64,000 nt of DNA from Kibdelosporangium philippinense (GTDB taxonomy: Bacteria; Actinomycetota; Actinomycetes; Mycobacteriales; Pseudonocardiaceae): positions 806,001 through 870,000 of the forward strand of contig NZ_JAJVCN010000003.1 in the NCBI RefSeq assembly GCF_021390435.2, in the 5' to 3' direction. This document shows, one piece after another, positions 40,811 to 49,754 of this stretch. Below the pieces are notes generated by a model that did no database searches, was not told the DNA's origin, and saw only the letters and a program-made list of their open reading frames with translations. The position numbers and the translations under genes were made by a program. How positions within the stretch are numbered: the stretch's first letter is position 1; every line of letters begins with the position of its first letter.

Positions 40811-42202
40811 TCAGTCCGAGACACGACATTCCGGCACCCTCGGGCCCCGTTTGATGTCATCGAGCAGTTCGTCGAACTCGACTTGAGCCGCGTTGACCTC
40901 GGCGAGAAGCCGCCTTGCCAACGGCGTGAGCGCGGTCCCCTGGTGGCCACGGCGCAGCAGCCGCGCTCCCAGCTGACGCTCAAGCCGGCCAACCTTGCGG
41001 GTCAGCGCGGGCTGCGTGATCAGCAGCTGCGGCGCCGCGCGGTTCAGGCTGCCACTGTTGTTGATCACTCGGAGCAGGTGCAGATCCTCCGGCCACAGGC
41101 GCAGGTTCGACTGGTTGTCGCTGCTGGTCAAGCCGGGCAGCGCGCCGGAAACGTCAGTGCCGATCTCCTCGGCCTGCGGCATCGACCCGGCCGCATGGAA
41201 GTCCACATTGGACAGGCAGCGCGGGTTGCGCTTCATCGCCTTCCACTGGTAGCTGGTGCACAGCGCGCTGCACAGCACCTTCGCCAGGCCGTCGTTGATC
41301 ACCAAGGGATCGACCACGAGCTGGTGCAAGCGCTTGGGCGCGTGGCGAAGCGGCCGGGTGACGAAGCCAGATCCGGCCACCGGCAACAAAGTCAGCGGCG
41401 AGACGAGCGCGACCCCTTCGCCGCGCCATAACAGGCCACGAGTCGCGGACAGCGACGGAACCACGTGCGAGATTTCCGGGCTGTATCCGTAGGGCGCGCA
41501 TATTTCGGCAAGCCCTCGCTTCGCCCGCTCGTCGCCGACGACGATCCACCGGTCGTCTCGCAGGTCCTCCAGTGACACCTCAGCGTCGTTGGCGCAGCGG
41601 TGACCGGCGGGCAACGACACCCACATCGTGTCGCTGAGCACGTCGTGCGCCACGCTTCTGCGGCTGAAACGCCTGCGCTGCTGCGGATAGGTCCACCCGT
41701 ACACCGCGTCCACCGCGTGCTGTTCGAACATGTCGATGCCTTGGGCCCGAGGGGCGGTCGTGACATCGACGACGAAACCCTCAAGGCGTCGTGCCGTGTC
41801 GTCGACGAAGTCCTCCCAGTTGCGGCCGAAGAAAGCCATCCGCAACACCGGTCGCGGCAACTGCGGCGATCCCGACGGCATGTCGACCAGACGGTGCACG
41901 ACATCAGCGAGCGTGGCCTGAAACCGCCTCGCCGCGGCGAGCACCGCCAAGCCCGCTCTGGTCAGCCGGAGGTGTTCGTCGGCCCTGATCGCCAGTTCGG
42001 CACCGATGCGGTGTTCCAGCCTGGCCAGCTGACGCCGGACGGTCGGCTGGCTGATCCGCAGGCGTTTGCCTGCTGCCGCAACGGAGTTCGTCTCGGCGAC
42101 GGCCTTGAGCAGGTCCATGTCGTCCTGGCTCAGCCGGATTTGGAGAATGTCCTTGTCGGCCTCGCCGTTGTTGAGCAATCTGGCACCGCCGCCGGCTACC
42201 AC
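40811..42202 (-). CDS. claR: ClaR-type LysR regulator with two HTH domains
   Basis: 463-aa transcriptional activator. The N-terminal LysR HTH is DLLKAVAETNSVAAAGKRLR, followed by ISQPTVRRQLARLEHRIGAE. An effector-binding-like middle follows (about 130-330). A second LysR-type HTH sits near the C-terminus (LHLLRVINNSGSLNRAAPQL, then LITQPALTRKVGRLERQLGA). Two HTHs in one LysR-like protein is the hallmark of ClaR, the pathway-specific activator of late clavulanic acid genes in S. clavuligerus. The start is GTG 42202 with GGGGGG 8 nt upstream; a TTG at 42226 is the alternative. It precedes oppA1 as an operon. An ATTAG-N11-CTAAT site lies 67 bp upstream. Confidence 0.87.
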   Translation of the reverse strand: MVAGGGARLLNNGEADKDILQIRLSQDDMDLLKAVAETNSVAAAGKRLRISQPTVRRQLARLEHRIGAELAIRADEHLRLTRAGLAVLAAARRFQATLADVVHRLVDMPSGSPQLPRPVLRMAFFGRNWEDFVDDTARRLEGFVVDVTTAPRAQGIDMFEQHAVDAVYGWTYPQQRRRFSRRSVAHDVLSDTMWVSLPAGHRCANDAEVSLEDLRDDRWIVVGDERAKRGLAEICAPYGYSPEISHVVPSLSATRGLLWRGEGVALVSPLTLLPVAGSGFVTRPLRHAPKRLHQLVVDPLVINDGLAKVLCSALCTSYQWKAMKRNPRCLSNVDFHAAGSMPQAEEIGTDVSGALPGLTSSDNQSNLRLWPEDLHLLRVINNSGSLNRAAPQLLITQPALTRKVGRLERQLGARLLRRGHQGTALTPLARRLLAEVNAAQVEFDELLDDIKRGPRVPECRVSD

Positions 42203-42268
42203 GTCGTGACCCCCCAGTTGATCCAACCTGTCTCCGGTAAAGAATTTACGAGACGTTCCGCCGTGCCG

Positions 42269-42289
42269 ATTAGGGCCGTTCGGGCTAAT
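42269..42289. promoter_or_regulatory. Candidate LysR-type operator, ATTAG-N11-CTAAT
   Basis: Perfect dyad with an 11-bp spacer, the T-N11-A arrangement of LysR boxes. It lies in the divergent intergenic region between claR and the metallo-hydrolase gene, so ClaR autoregulation or control of both genes is plausible. Confidence 0.55.
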
Positions 42290-42421
42290 TGCTTACTGAC
42301 GTCGCACGACCGGGTGATCAGTCGCGGTCATCGGCGAGTCCGGTTACGTCGTTTCGGATTTACCACGAGGATCGACGCGCATTGATCACCCACAAACCGC
42401 CGAAATGTTGGTGGAGGCCGG

Positions 42422-43360
42422 ATGTTCGCCGAATTTGATGTTGTGAGTCGACGTGGCCTGTTCCGCGGCTCGTTACTCGCGGCTGCCTTGAGCGCCCCAG
42501 TTCTCCCCTCGGTCGCGAGCAGTGAGGCACAGGCCAGTCCAATTGGCATGACACTGCGCTGGTTCGGCACATCTAGCTGGGAGTTCGCGTTCGGAACGCA
42601 TCGCGTACTCGTCGATCCGTGGCTGACCCGGTTTCCGTCAACCCTCCCCAACGGCGCCTTCGACGAGTCCTTGCCTTTGTCGATCAACGAACCCCTGATT
42701 GACCAACATCTTCCTGGAGCTGATCTCATTCTGGTGACGCACGGCCATTTCGACCATATCGGCGACGTGCCCTATTTGTCACGCAGGAACCCCGGCACCA
42801 AGATCGTCGGCACGGAGAGTCACGGTCACCTGCTCGGCGCGATGGGCGTGCCGGACCGGTCAATGATCACGGTGAGTGGCAGCGAGTACCTGGATTTCGG
42901 CGCATATCAAGTACGCGTGTTGCGCAGCCTGCACAGTCGCAACCGTGAACACAGTTATCTCGCACCAGGTGTGCTCACTGCGCGTCCACAACCGCCTCGG
43001 ACGATTGGAGATCTCGTCGAGGGCGGCACACTCGCGTATCTACTGTCCGTGAACGGAACGGACATCCTCATACTCGGGACGGGCAACTGCATCGACCGTG
43101 AACTCGCCGGACTACGGCCCGATGTGGCGATTATCGCCGTGCCGCCATGCGGCGCTACTTTCCGCTACCTGGAACGCACCCTTGAGGCGTTGGATGGCCC
43201 GAGCTACGTCCTGCCCAACCATCACGACGATATGAACCGGCCACTGGGCGAGACCGTGATCGACCCAGAAGTCATGGCTTCGTTCCGCAGGACGGTCGCC
43301 GACGTCAGCCCGGCCTCGAAGATCATCGAGCCCGCCCATCTCGTGCCCATCACCTTGTAG
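42422..43360 (+). CDS. Tat-exported metallo-beta-lactamase-fold hydrolase
   Basis: 312-aa MBL-superfamily protein of the UlaG/RomA-like group. A Tat signal SRRGLFRGSLLAAALSAP opens it. The metal-binding motif is VTHGHFDHIGD (His107, His109, Asp111, His112). A further ligand is probably in SLHSRNREH, and PNHHDDMNRP provides the last His. GGAGG precedes the ATG. It is divergent from claR and lies between claR and ceaS, a place with no counterpart that I know in the S. clavuligerus cluster. Hydrolysis of a phosphodiester, lactone or lactam outside the cell is possible. It is not a classical B1-B3 beta-lactamase by sequence, and its link to clavam metabolism is only positional. Confidence 0.83.
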   Translation: MFAEFDVVSRRGLFRGSLLAAALSAPVLPSVASSEAQASPIGMTLRWFGTSSWEFAFGTHRVLVDPWLTRFPSTLPNGAFDESLPLSINEPLIDQHLPGADLILVTHGHFDHIGDVPYLSRRNPGTKIVGTESHGHLLGAMGVPDRSMITVSGSEYLDFGAYQVRVLRSLHSRNREHSYLAPGVLTARPQPPRTIGDLVEGGTLAYLLSVNGTDILILGTGNCIDRELAGLRPDVAIIAVPPCGATFRYLERTLEALDGPSYVLPNHHDDMNRPLGETVIDPEVMASFRRTVADVSPASKIIEPAHLVPITL

Positions 43361-44022
43361 TTTCTTCGGCACCATGGCACTGAGCTGGGGTTATACCGAT
43401 TGCGGCGCGGTCATGCCGAACCGCGAGACCCCCTACTCCCCAAGGGAGTTCCGGCCGAAGATCTAGTTCGTCGCTGAGGTCAGCACGTCCATCCGCGCGA
43501 GTCCGGGTGTCGGAAGGTAGCGAATGCGAGGTCGCTACCACTGGAGTGGCCGACGTCCTGACACACGCGGGTCGTCAGCACGGCCGTGACTCTGTGTTGC
43601 CCTCATCGGCGGTTCCGGCTGCGCGAGTGCTGGCGGTATTTATACCCACTGTCGTTACGCGAATAGAAAGTGTTATCGGGAAACAAGGGGCTTTCGTCGG
43701 TATTCAGCCAGGGCTGAACACCGACGAAAGATGGGGCCGCGACGACCCGATCTCGGTAAGATCACGACTGAGGATCTTTCACTACTCCTCGCGTGCACAC
43801 GGGACAACCGCGGTAGGCCATTGCCGCCACGGATGAGCGGTGCCGGTAATCCAGCACACCGTTTCGCGGTCGATGTCCAACTGAACATTCCGGAATGACG
43901 GCTCTGGGTGGAAAGACAGCCGTGCTCATTCCGGCTGTTCAGCCACGCGAATCGGCGGACGACATCGCGGTCCCGCCGTGTTCACCGCGTCTTTCGGACG
44001 AATTAACAAGGGAAGGAACAAC
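43361..44022. other. 660-bp intergenic region
   Basis: Short frames here (for example 43507-43836) look spurious. The only structure I see is the palindrome at 43691-43730. The region separates the metallo-hydrolase gene from the HAF-repeat gene and is long for this genome. Confidence 0.4.
43691..43730. terminator. 40-bp near-perfect palindrome
   Basis: Arms of 19 nt starting CTTTCGTCGG with one mismatch and a 2-nt loop. It lies about 330 bp after the metallo-hydrolase stop and is probably a terminator, though it could be an operator. Confidence 0.5.
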
Positions 44023-45021
44023 GTGCGACCAGTAGTTAGCACGCTCGCCGCACTGGCGTTGACCGCAGTTATACCCACAACGGCATCCGCGGAAGTAGAA
44101 GCAGCGGCGACGAGCAACGTCGCGACGGCGATCAACGACAGCGGAGTCGTCGTCGGGCGCAAGGGGTCGACCGGAGTGCGCTGGGCGGCCAACGGCACGG
44201 TCACCAGGCTCGGCACGCTTCCGGGCTCCGATATCACCCAGCCCGCCGCGATCAACAGCAGTGGCGTGACCGTGGGCTGGCACAACCCCAACGGAGTAGG
44301 CCGGGCCGCGAATTGGGACGCCGCGGGCAAGATCACTCTGCTGCCTGTCCCCGCGGGCATGCACAGCGACGCGTTCGACATCAACACCGCGGGTGTGATC
44401 ATCGGCAGTCTTTCCCCTGCCGGAGGGCCGGTGCGGTGGGAAACCACTGGTGCCATCACCACGTTGGCCAGTCTGCCCGGCTACGGCGTGGCAAAGGCGG
44501 AGGCGCTGAACGATTCCGGCATAGCCGTCGGCAGAGCCACACGTCCCGGTCCTGAACCCGAGAGCACGGAAGACCAAGCAGTGCGGTGGGACAGCAGCGG
44601 TGCCGTGACCGCACTGCCTCCACTGGTCGCCGGTAAGCAAAGCGCGGCCTACGACATCAACAGCAACGGCGTCATCGTCGGTGCGGCGCAGGACGCCACG
44701 GGTGTGTTCCGACCCGTGCAGTGGGACAGCGCTGGCAACATCACCAAGCTGGCCGACCGGCTCACCGCGGTGGAGAGTGTTATCGCGATCAACAACAACG
44801 GCGAAATCATCGGCTTCACGTCGGGGCCAGGACGCACTGACCCGGCGCGGTGGGACAGCAGCGGCACCCTCACCAGGCTCAAGCAGCTTTCCAGCGACGC
44901 TTGGACGATCCCATCGGACTTGAACAACAACGGTGTCGCAGTCGGGATGGACCAGAGCGACAGTGGGGCGATCAACGCCGTGCGGTGGGACCGTGCGGGC
45001 AACGTCACCAAGCTTCCGTAA
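44023..45021 (+). CDS. Secreted HAF-repeat protein
   Basis: 332-aa exported protein. The start is GTG 44023 with GGAAGGA 7 nt upstream, and a signal peptide (RPVVSTLAALALTAVIPTTASA) follows. The mature part consists of about seven HAF-type repeats, each reading roughly INxxGVxVGxxxxxxxGxxRAVRWDxxGxxTxLxxLP, for example INDSGVVVGRKGSTGVRWAA and INNNGEIIGFTSGPGRTDPA. Such repeats form beta propellers on the cell surface with unknown ligands. It sits directly upstream of the ceaS operon in the same orientation but is separated by a hairpin and 230 bp, so it is probably transcribed separately. A role in clavam production is not indicated. Confidence 0.78.
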   Translation: MRPVVSTLAALALTAVIPTTASAEVEAAATSNVATAINDSGVVVGRKGSTGVRWAANGTVTRLGTLPGSDITQPAAINSSGVTVGWHNPNGVGRAANWDAAGKITLLPVPAGMHSDAFDINTAGVIIGSLSPAGGPVRWETTGAITTLASLPGYGVAKAEALNDSGIAVGRATRPGPEPESTEDQAVRWDSSGAVTALPPLVAGKQSAAYDINSNGVIVGAAQDATGVFRPVQWDSAGNITKLADRLTAVESVIAINNNGEIIGFTSGPGRTDPARWDSSGTLTRLKQLSSDAWTIPSDLNNNGVAVGMDQSDSGAINAVRWDRAGNVTKLP

Positions 45022-45036
45022 CCACAAGGAAATAGT

Positions 45037-45075
45037 GACCAGCGCCGCAGCAAGCATGACGCCACGGCGCTGGTC
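45037..45075 (+). terminator. Hairpin after the HAF gene
   Basis: 11-bp stem GACCAGCGCCG / CGGCGCTGGTC with a 17-nt loop, 15 bp past the stop. Confidence 0.6.
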
Positions 45076-45112
45076 GGCATGTGGCCAACGCACCATTGTG
45101 GACAGTGCGCCT

Positions 45113-45141
45113 CCTATGCACCTCCGCGACGACCTATGCAC
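45113..45141 (+). promoter_or_regulatory. Direct repeat CCTATGCAC x2 upstream of ceaS
   Basis: Exact 9-bp repeats at 45113-45121 and 45133-45141, 20 bp start to start (two helical turns), about 115-140 bp before the ceaS ATG. Direct heptamer-like repeats at helical spacing are typical of SARP regulator sites; CcaR in S. clavuligerus is such a regulator. No SARP gene is in this window. Confidence 0.45.
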
Positions 45142-45254
45142 ACGTTCACCGCACGGTGGCTTCATGACGGGCAAACGACTGGACTGGCATCGACCGCCGT
45201 AGAGCGTCGCGAGAGCTGTCCCGCGGCGTACCCACCGCGCTGAGGAGCCTTTAC

Positions 45255-46919
45255 ATGTCGTCCACCGCAGCCAAACTGATGCTGTCGCGCTTACGTGACC
45301 ACGGCGTCGAGCACGTCTTCGGAATCGTTGGCCGTGAGGCAGCGGCGATTCTGTTCGACGAGGTCGACGGCATTGACTTCGTGCTGACCCGGCACGAGTT
45401 CACCGCGGGCGTGATGGCCGACGTGATGGCCCGCCTGACCAACCGGCCACAGGCCTGCTTCGCCACCCTTGGCCCCGGCGCGACGAACCTCTCCACCGGT
45501 GTGGCCACCTCTGCCCTTGACCGCAGCGCGGTCATCGCACTGGCAGCACAGTCTGAATCACACGACTACTTCCCCAACGACACCCACCAGTGCGTCGACA
45601 CCGTCGGTGTGATGAAGCCGCTGACGAAGTACGCCGCCCAGCTTGAGCGTCCCGGCGACATCGTTGACCTCGTTGACTCCGCGGTACAGGCGGCGACGGT
45701 CGAGCCGCTCGGCCCGAGTTTCCTCAGCCTGCCGGTGGACCTGCTCGGCGCGAAGGTGGAGAACCCGATTGCGTCCCAGGCGCCGTCATCGGCCGTGCGC
45801 GGAGTCGTTGACCCGAACTGGCAAGCCGAGTTGGCGCGCGTCGTTCCGTTGCTGGAGAACGCCAAGCACCCGGTGCTGGTCGTCGGCAGTGCGACGATTC
45901 GGGCCGGTGGGGTCGCGGCGCTGCGCAAGTTCGTCGAGCGCTTGAACATCCCGGTGATCACGACTTACACCGCCAAGGGCGTCCTGCCGTCGGATCACCC
46001 GCTGAACTACGGCGCGATCAGCGGTTACATGGACGGCATTCTCGACTTCCCCGCGCTTGACACGCTCTTCGGACCGGCCGACCTGTTGATCACCCTTGGC
46101 TACGACTACGCCGAGGACCTGCGGCCGGGCATGTGGGTCAAGGGCGACCCCAAGACGGTCGTACGCGTCTCGCCGACCCCGAATCCAATCCCCCGGGTGT
46201 TCCGGCCGGATGTCGACGTCGTTGTCGACCCGGTCAGCTTCCTTGCCGGCCTTGAGCAAGCGACCGCGAGCCTGCCCGCAAAGACGCCGCACGACATCGC
46301 GCCGCTGCGGGCAAGGATCGCGGAGTTCCTGTCCGACCCGAAGGAGTACCCGGACGGCATGCGGGTGCACCAGGTCATCGACACGATGAACTCGGCACTG
46401 CGCGGCGGCACGTTCGTCAGCGATATCGGCTACTTCCGGCACTATGGCGTGCTGTTCGCCAAGGCCGACCAGCCGTACGGCTTCCTCACCTCCGCTGGCT
46501 GCTCCAGTTTCGGGTACGGCCTGCCCGCGGCGATGGCCGCGCAGATGGCCCGCCCGACCGAGCCGGTGTTCCTGATCGCCGGTGACGGCGGGTTCCACTC
46601 CAACAGCGCTGACCTGGAAACCGCCGCACGGCTGAACCTGCCGATCGTGATGGTTGTGGTGAACAACAGCCGCAACGGCCTGATCGAGCTGTACCAGAAC
46701 CTCGGCCACGGTCGCTCGCACAACCCGGCGGTCGGTTTCGCCGACGTCGACTTCGTGCAGCTGGCGCAGGCCAACGGTGTCGAGGCGGTGCGTGCCGAGG
46801 ACCGCACCAGCTTGGCTTCGGCTCTGCACAAGGGTCTTGAGCTGCGTCGGCCGTTCCTCATCGAGGTGCCGATCGCCTACGAGTTCTCCTCCGGCGGGTT
46901 CGACGCGCTGGACGTCTAA
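45255..46919 (+). CDS. ceaS: N2-(2-carboxyethyl)arginine synthase
   Basis: 554-aa ThDP-dependent enzyme that makes N2-(2-carboxyethyl)-L-arginine from arginine and glyceraldehyde-3-phosphate, the first committed step of clavam biosynthesis. The fold is that of acetolactate synthase. The pyrimidine domain has the catalytic Glu in TRHEFTAGVMADVMAR. The central domain is at about 185-330. The ThDP/Mg motif is GDGGFHSNSADLETAARL with the closing VVNNSRNG. The order of genes that follow (bls, pah, cas) makes CEAS far more likely than acetolactate synthase. GAGGAG precedes the ATG. It is the first gene of a long, tightly packed operon. Confidence 0.92.
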   Translation: MSSTAAKLMLSRLRDHGVEHVFGIVGREAAAILFDEVDGIDFVLTRHEFTAGVMADVMARLTNRPQACFATLGPGATNLSTGVATSALDRSAVIALAAQSESHDYFPNDTHQCVDTVGVMKPLTKYAAQLERPGDIVDLVDSAVQAATVEPLGPSFLSLPVDLLGAKVENPIASQAPSSAVRGVVDPNWQAELARVVPLLENAKHPVLVVGSATIRAGGVAALRKFVERLNIPVITTYTAKGVLPSDHPLNYGAISGYMDGILDFPALDTLFGPADLLITLGYDYAEDLRPGMWVKGDPKTVVRVSPTPNPIPRVFRPDVDVVVDPVSFLAGLEQATASLPAKTPHDIAPLRARIAEFLSDPKEYPDGMRVHQVIDTMNSALRGGTFVSDIGYFRHYGVLFAKADQPYGFLTSAGCSSFGYGLPAAMAAQMARPTEPVFLIAGDGGFHSNSADLETAARLNLPIVMVVVNNSRNGLIELYQNLGHGRSHNPAVGFADVDFVQLAQANGVEAVRAEDRTSLASALHKGLELRRPFLIEVPIAYEFSSGGFDALDV

Positions 46920-46962
46920 AAAGGACAGCCGTCGGCACGGCACGAGGAAGGAACGAATCGAC

Positions 46963-48468
46963 ATGGGAGGACCCCCGATCACCGGGTTCTCGATCCGCAT
47001 CACCACCGGTGAACCGCAGGCGGGTGACGCGCCAACGCTGACGGCCACCGGCCAGGCCGTGGCGATCAACGTGCCGGCGGGTGGCCTGCACTGGAGCGGA
47101 TGGGCGCTGACCGCCTCAGCGCCCATCCCCAGCGCCGACGGGGTGACCGTGGTGCTGGCGGGCGAGCTGTATCACCGGGACGCCCTGCGCGTGGCCATCG
47201 GACCGTCAGCCGACGGCGTCAACGACGACGCCGAACTGCTGCTGGCCTGCTGGCTGCGCTACGGGGCGCCCGGCCTCCGCCTGCTCGACGGTCGGTTCGC
47301 CGCCGTCGTCACCGAAGGCGACACCGTCGTCGCGGCCACGGACCACGCCGGGACCGTGCCGTTGTACGTGCGGCACGGCCAGGACGGGCTCGCGATCGCC
47401 ACTGAGGCCAAGGCACTCAGGCACGGCGGACCATCAGAACCTTTGCCGGGCACCGAATCGGTGCCCGGCAACACCGGCGTGCGTCGAGTGCGCGCCGGTA
47501 CTGCCGTGGCTGTGGTGCCCAGTTCCGGCAAAGCGTCGGCGATACGCACGTGGCTCCCGCCGGAACACCGCATAGTGCTGCCCGAGGAAGAGGCAGTACG
47601 CCGCGTCTACACGGTCCTCGACGAAGCGGTCCGCTCAAGGCTCGACGGTGGACCGGTGACTGTGGTGCTCTCCGGTGGGATCGACTCAAGCTCAGTCGCG
47701 GCGCTGACCCGCCAGAGCGGTGTCGAGACGATCTCGCTTGGCACCGACGCGGGTGACGAGTTCGAAGCCGCCCGCACAGTGGCCGACCACATCGGCACCC
47801 GGCACTCGGAATTCCGGGTCGGCAGCGAGGATCTCGTGCGTCAGCTGCCGTGGGCCGTCGCGGCCGCGGAGATCATCGACGCGGACGTGCTGGAGTACCT
47901 GCTGCCGCTGGTGGTGATGTACCGGCTGCTGCCCGGCGCCGGGCGGCGGATCCTCACCGGCTACGGCGCCGACATCCCGCTCGGCGGAATGCATCGCGCC
48001 ACCCGGCGGCTGGACTCGCTCGACACCGTGATCTCCGACGACATGAACACCTTCGACGGGCTCAACGAGATGTCCCCGGTGTTGGGATGCCTTGCCGGGC
48101 ACTGGACAACCCACCCGTACTGGGACCGCTCGGTGCTTGACGTGTTGACCGCGTTGGAACCTGGCCTCAAACGCAGGCACGGCCGGGACAAGTGGGTGTT
48201 GCGGGAAGCGATGCGCGACCTGTTGCCCGAGGCCACCGTGAGCAGGCCGAAGCTGGGTATCCACGAAGGTTCCGGCACGACAAGTGTCTGGACCTCGATG
48301 TTGCTCGACGCCGGTGTCGCGGCGGCCGACGTGCCGAGGGCGAAGCGCGCGATGGCGATCGCCATTCACGACCGTGTGGTCGGCCAAGCCGAACCGCCAG
48401 CCGACGTGTCCTTCGATGACGTGCTGCGCGACGTGATCGCCAGCCCGAGTTTGGCGGTGGTGAAATGA
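46963..48468 (+). CDS. bls: Beta-lactam synthetase
   Basis: 501-aa ATP-dependent enzyme that closes carboxyethylarginine to the monocyclic beta-lactam deoxyguanidinoproclavaminate. It is an asparagine-synthetase-B homologue. The N-terminal glutaminase-like domain is present but lacks the N-terminal nucleophile Cys (it starts MGGPPITGF), as in known beta-lactam synthetases. The synthetase domain has the PP-loop SGGIDSS at 237-243, DADVLEYLLPLVVMYRLL, LTGYGADIPLGG and the late catalytic-Lys segment SRPKLGIHEGSG. GGAAGGAA precedes the ATG. The stop overlaps the start of the ATP-grasp gene (ATGA), so translation is coupled. Confidence 0.92.
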   Translation: MGGPPITGFSIRITTGEPQAGDAPTLTATGQAVAINVPAGGLHWSGWALTASAPIPSADGVTVVLAGELYHRDALRVAIGPSADGVNDDAELLLACWLRYGAPGLRLLDGRFAAVVTEGDTVVAATDHAGTVPLYVRHGQDGLAIATEAKALRHGGPSEPLPGTESVPGNTGVRRVRAGTAVAVVPSSGKASAIRTWLPPEHRIVLPEEEAVRRVYTVLDEAVRSRLDGGPVTVVLSGGIDSSSVAALTRQSGVETISLGTDAGDEFEAARTVADHIGTRHSEFRVGSEDLVRQLPWAVAAAEIIDADVLEYLLPLVVMYRLLPGAGRRILTGYGADIPLGGMHRATRRLDSLDTVISDDMNTFDGLNEMSPVLGCLAGHWTTHPYWDRSVLDVLTALEPGLKRRHGRDKWVLREAMRDLLPEATVSRPKLGIHEGSGTTSVWTSMLLDAGVAAADVPRAKRAMAIAIHDRVVGQAEPPADVSFDDVLRDVIASPSLAVVK

Positions 48469-49754
48469 CCGCACCCCTCGCGGACTATCCACAGTTCGCT
48501 GGAAAGCGGCTGGCGATCGTCGAGCACATGCTCAACCACCCGTTCTACCTCGGCTTGCGGCAAGCCCAGGAGCGCGGGCTGGAAGTGTGGCTGCTGACCG
48601 GTGACCGCTCGTGGTACACCCACGGCCACGACTGGGACGCGCACCCGTTGGCCTGTGTGGACAAGGTTTTCGACGTCGACACCAACGACCCGGAGGCAGT
48701 GCTCGCGGTCGTCACGGACGAGAACGGAAAGTCCCTTGTGGACGGACTGACCTCGTTCTCCGACTACCACACCGTGCTCGCGGCGCAGGTCGCACGCAGG
48801 CTCGGCCTGCCAGGCCCGAACCCCGAGGCGATCGAGACGGCGAACGTCAAGGACCGGCTGCGGGTGGCACTCGGCGACAAACCGTTCAACATCCCGCATT
48901 TCCTGGTGCAGAGCCGTGACCAGCTGGACGAGGCGGCCGAGCTGCTCGGCTTCCCGATGATCGCCAAACCGCCTGCCGAGGCGATCAGCTACGGTGTCGT
49001 CCGGGTGGACGACATGGCGCAGCTTGTCAAGGCGTGGGAGGAACTGTCGGCCGTACGCCACAGCCTGCGGGGGCAGCCGCGCTCCGGCGATGTGTTGCTG
49101 GAGCAGTACGTCGAGGGTGTCGAAGTCAGCGTCGAGACGATGACCGTAGACGGGCACACCCACGTATTCGGTGTAACATCAAAGGATCTCTTCGGCGATC
49201 CCGCGTACATCGAGTGCGGGCACACGTTCCCGGTCCCGTTGTCCGACGAGTCGCGCGCCGAGCTCTACCACGCGGTGCGCCGCACGTTGGAGCTGATCGG
49301 CTACGACCGCGGGCCATGCCACACCGAAGCCCGCGACACCAAGGACGGCTGGCGCATCATCGAGGCGAACCCGCGCACGCCGTCGAGCTGCATGACGATG
49401 CTTGTCACGGACGTGACCGGACGCAGCCCGATCCTTGACGCGTGGGTCCTCGCACTCGGCGGGACACCGCAGATCGAACCCGTCACGCATTCCGGCGGCG
49501 CCGCAGTACGAATGATCTACCCGACCCGGCGGGGCGTGCTCAAGCGCGTCGACGGCATCGAATCCGCGCAGGCAGTGCCCGGCGTCGAGGTGCTGCTGCA
49601 CGTCGAGCCAGGAGACAAGTTGCTGCAACGGATGGACAACTCCTCCTGCGTCGGATTCACGTACTGCAAGGGACCGGACCGGCTGACCGCACAGAAGGCC
49701 GCGGACGAAGCCGCCGCCTGCCTTGACTTCGTGGTCGAGGAGGACGAGCTGTGA
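48465..49754 (+). CDS. gcaS: ATP-grasp ligase, N-glycylclavaminate synthetase type
   Basis: 429-aa ATP-grasp enzyme. The central ATP-binding part includes ETANVKDRLRVAL, FPMIAKPPAEAISYGVVRV and GDVLLEQYVEGVEVSVETM, and the metal-binding end is GWRIIEANPRTPSS. In S. clavuligerus the ATP-grasp protein of the cluster (Orf17, GCAS) joins glycine to clavaminic acid; this is its likely counterpart. Here the gene lies between bls and pah in the core operon, whereas orf17 is at the far end of the Streptomyces cluster. It overlaps bls upstream (ATGA) and pah downstream (GTGA), so it is translated in step with the early genes. Substrate is inferred from family and context. Confidence 0.83.
   Translation: MTAPLADYPQFAGKRLAIVEHMLNHPFYLGLRQAQERGLEVWLLTGDRSWYTHGHDWDAHPLACVDKVFDVDTNDPEAVLAVVTDENGKSLVDGLTSFSDYHTVLAAQVARRLGLPGPNPEAIETANVKDRLRVALGDKPFNIPHFLVQSRDQLDEAAELLGFPMIAKPPAEAISYGVVRVDDMAQLVKAWEELSAVRHSLRGQPRSGDVLLEQYVEGVEVSVETMTVDGHTHVFGVTSKDLFGDPAYIECGHTFPVPLSDESRAELYHAVRRTLELIGYDRGPCHTEARDTKDGWRIIEANPRTPSSCMTMLVTDVTGRSPILDAWVLALGGTPQIEPVTHSGGAAVRMIYPTRRGVLKRVDGIESAQAVPGVEVLLHVEPGDKLLQRMDNSSCVGFTYCKGPDRLTAQKAADEAAACLDFVVEEDEL

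Noticed and set aside
43507..43836. 109-codon frame in the 660-bp gap before the HAF gene
   Set aside because: Composition and residues look random, it has no ribosome site, and a palindrome lies inside it.
45786..47126. 446-codon minus-strand frame across ceaS and bls
   Set aside because: Shadow of two clear biosynthetic enzymes on the plus strand.
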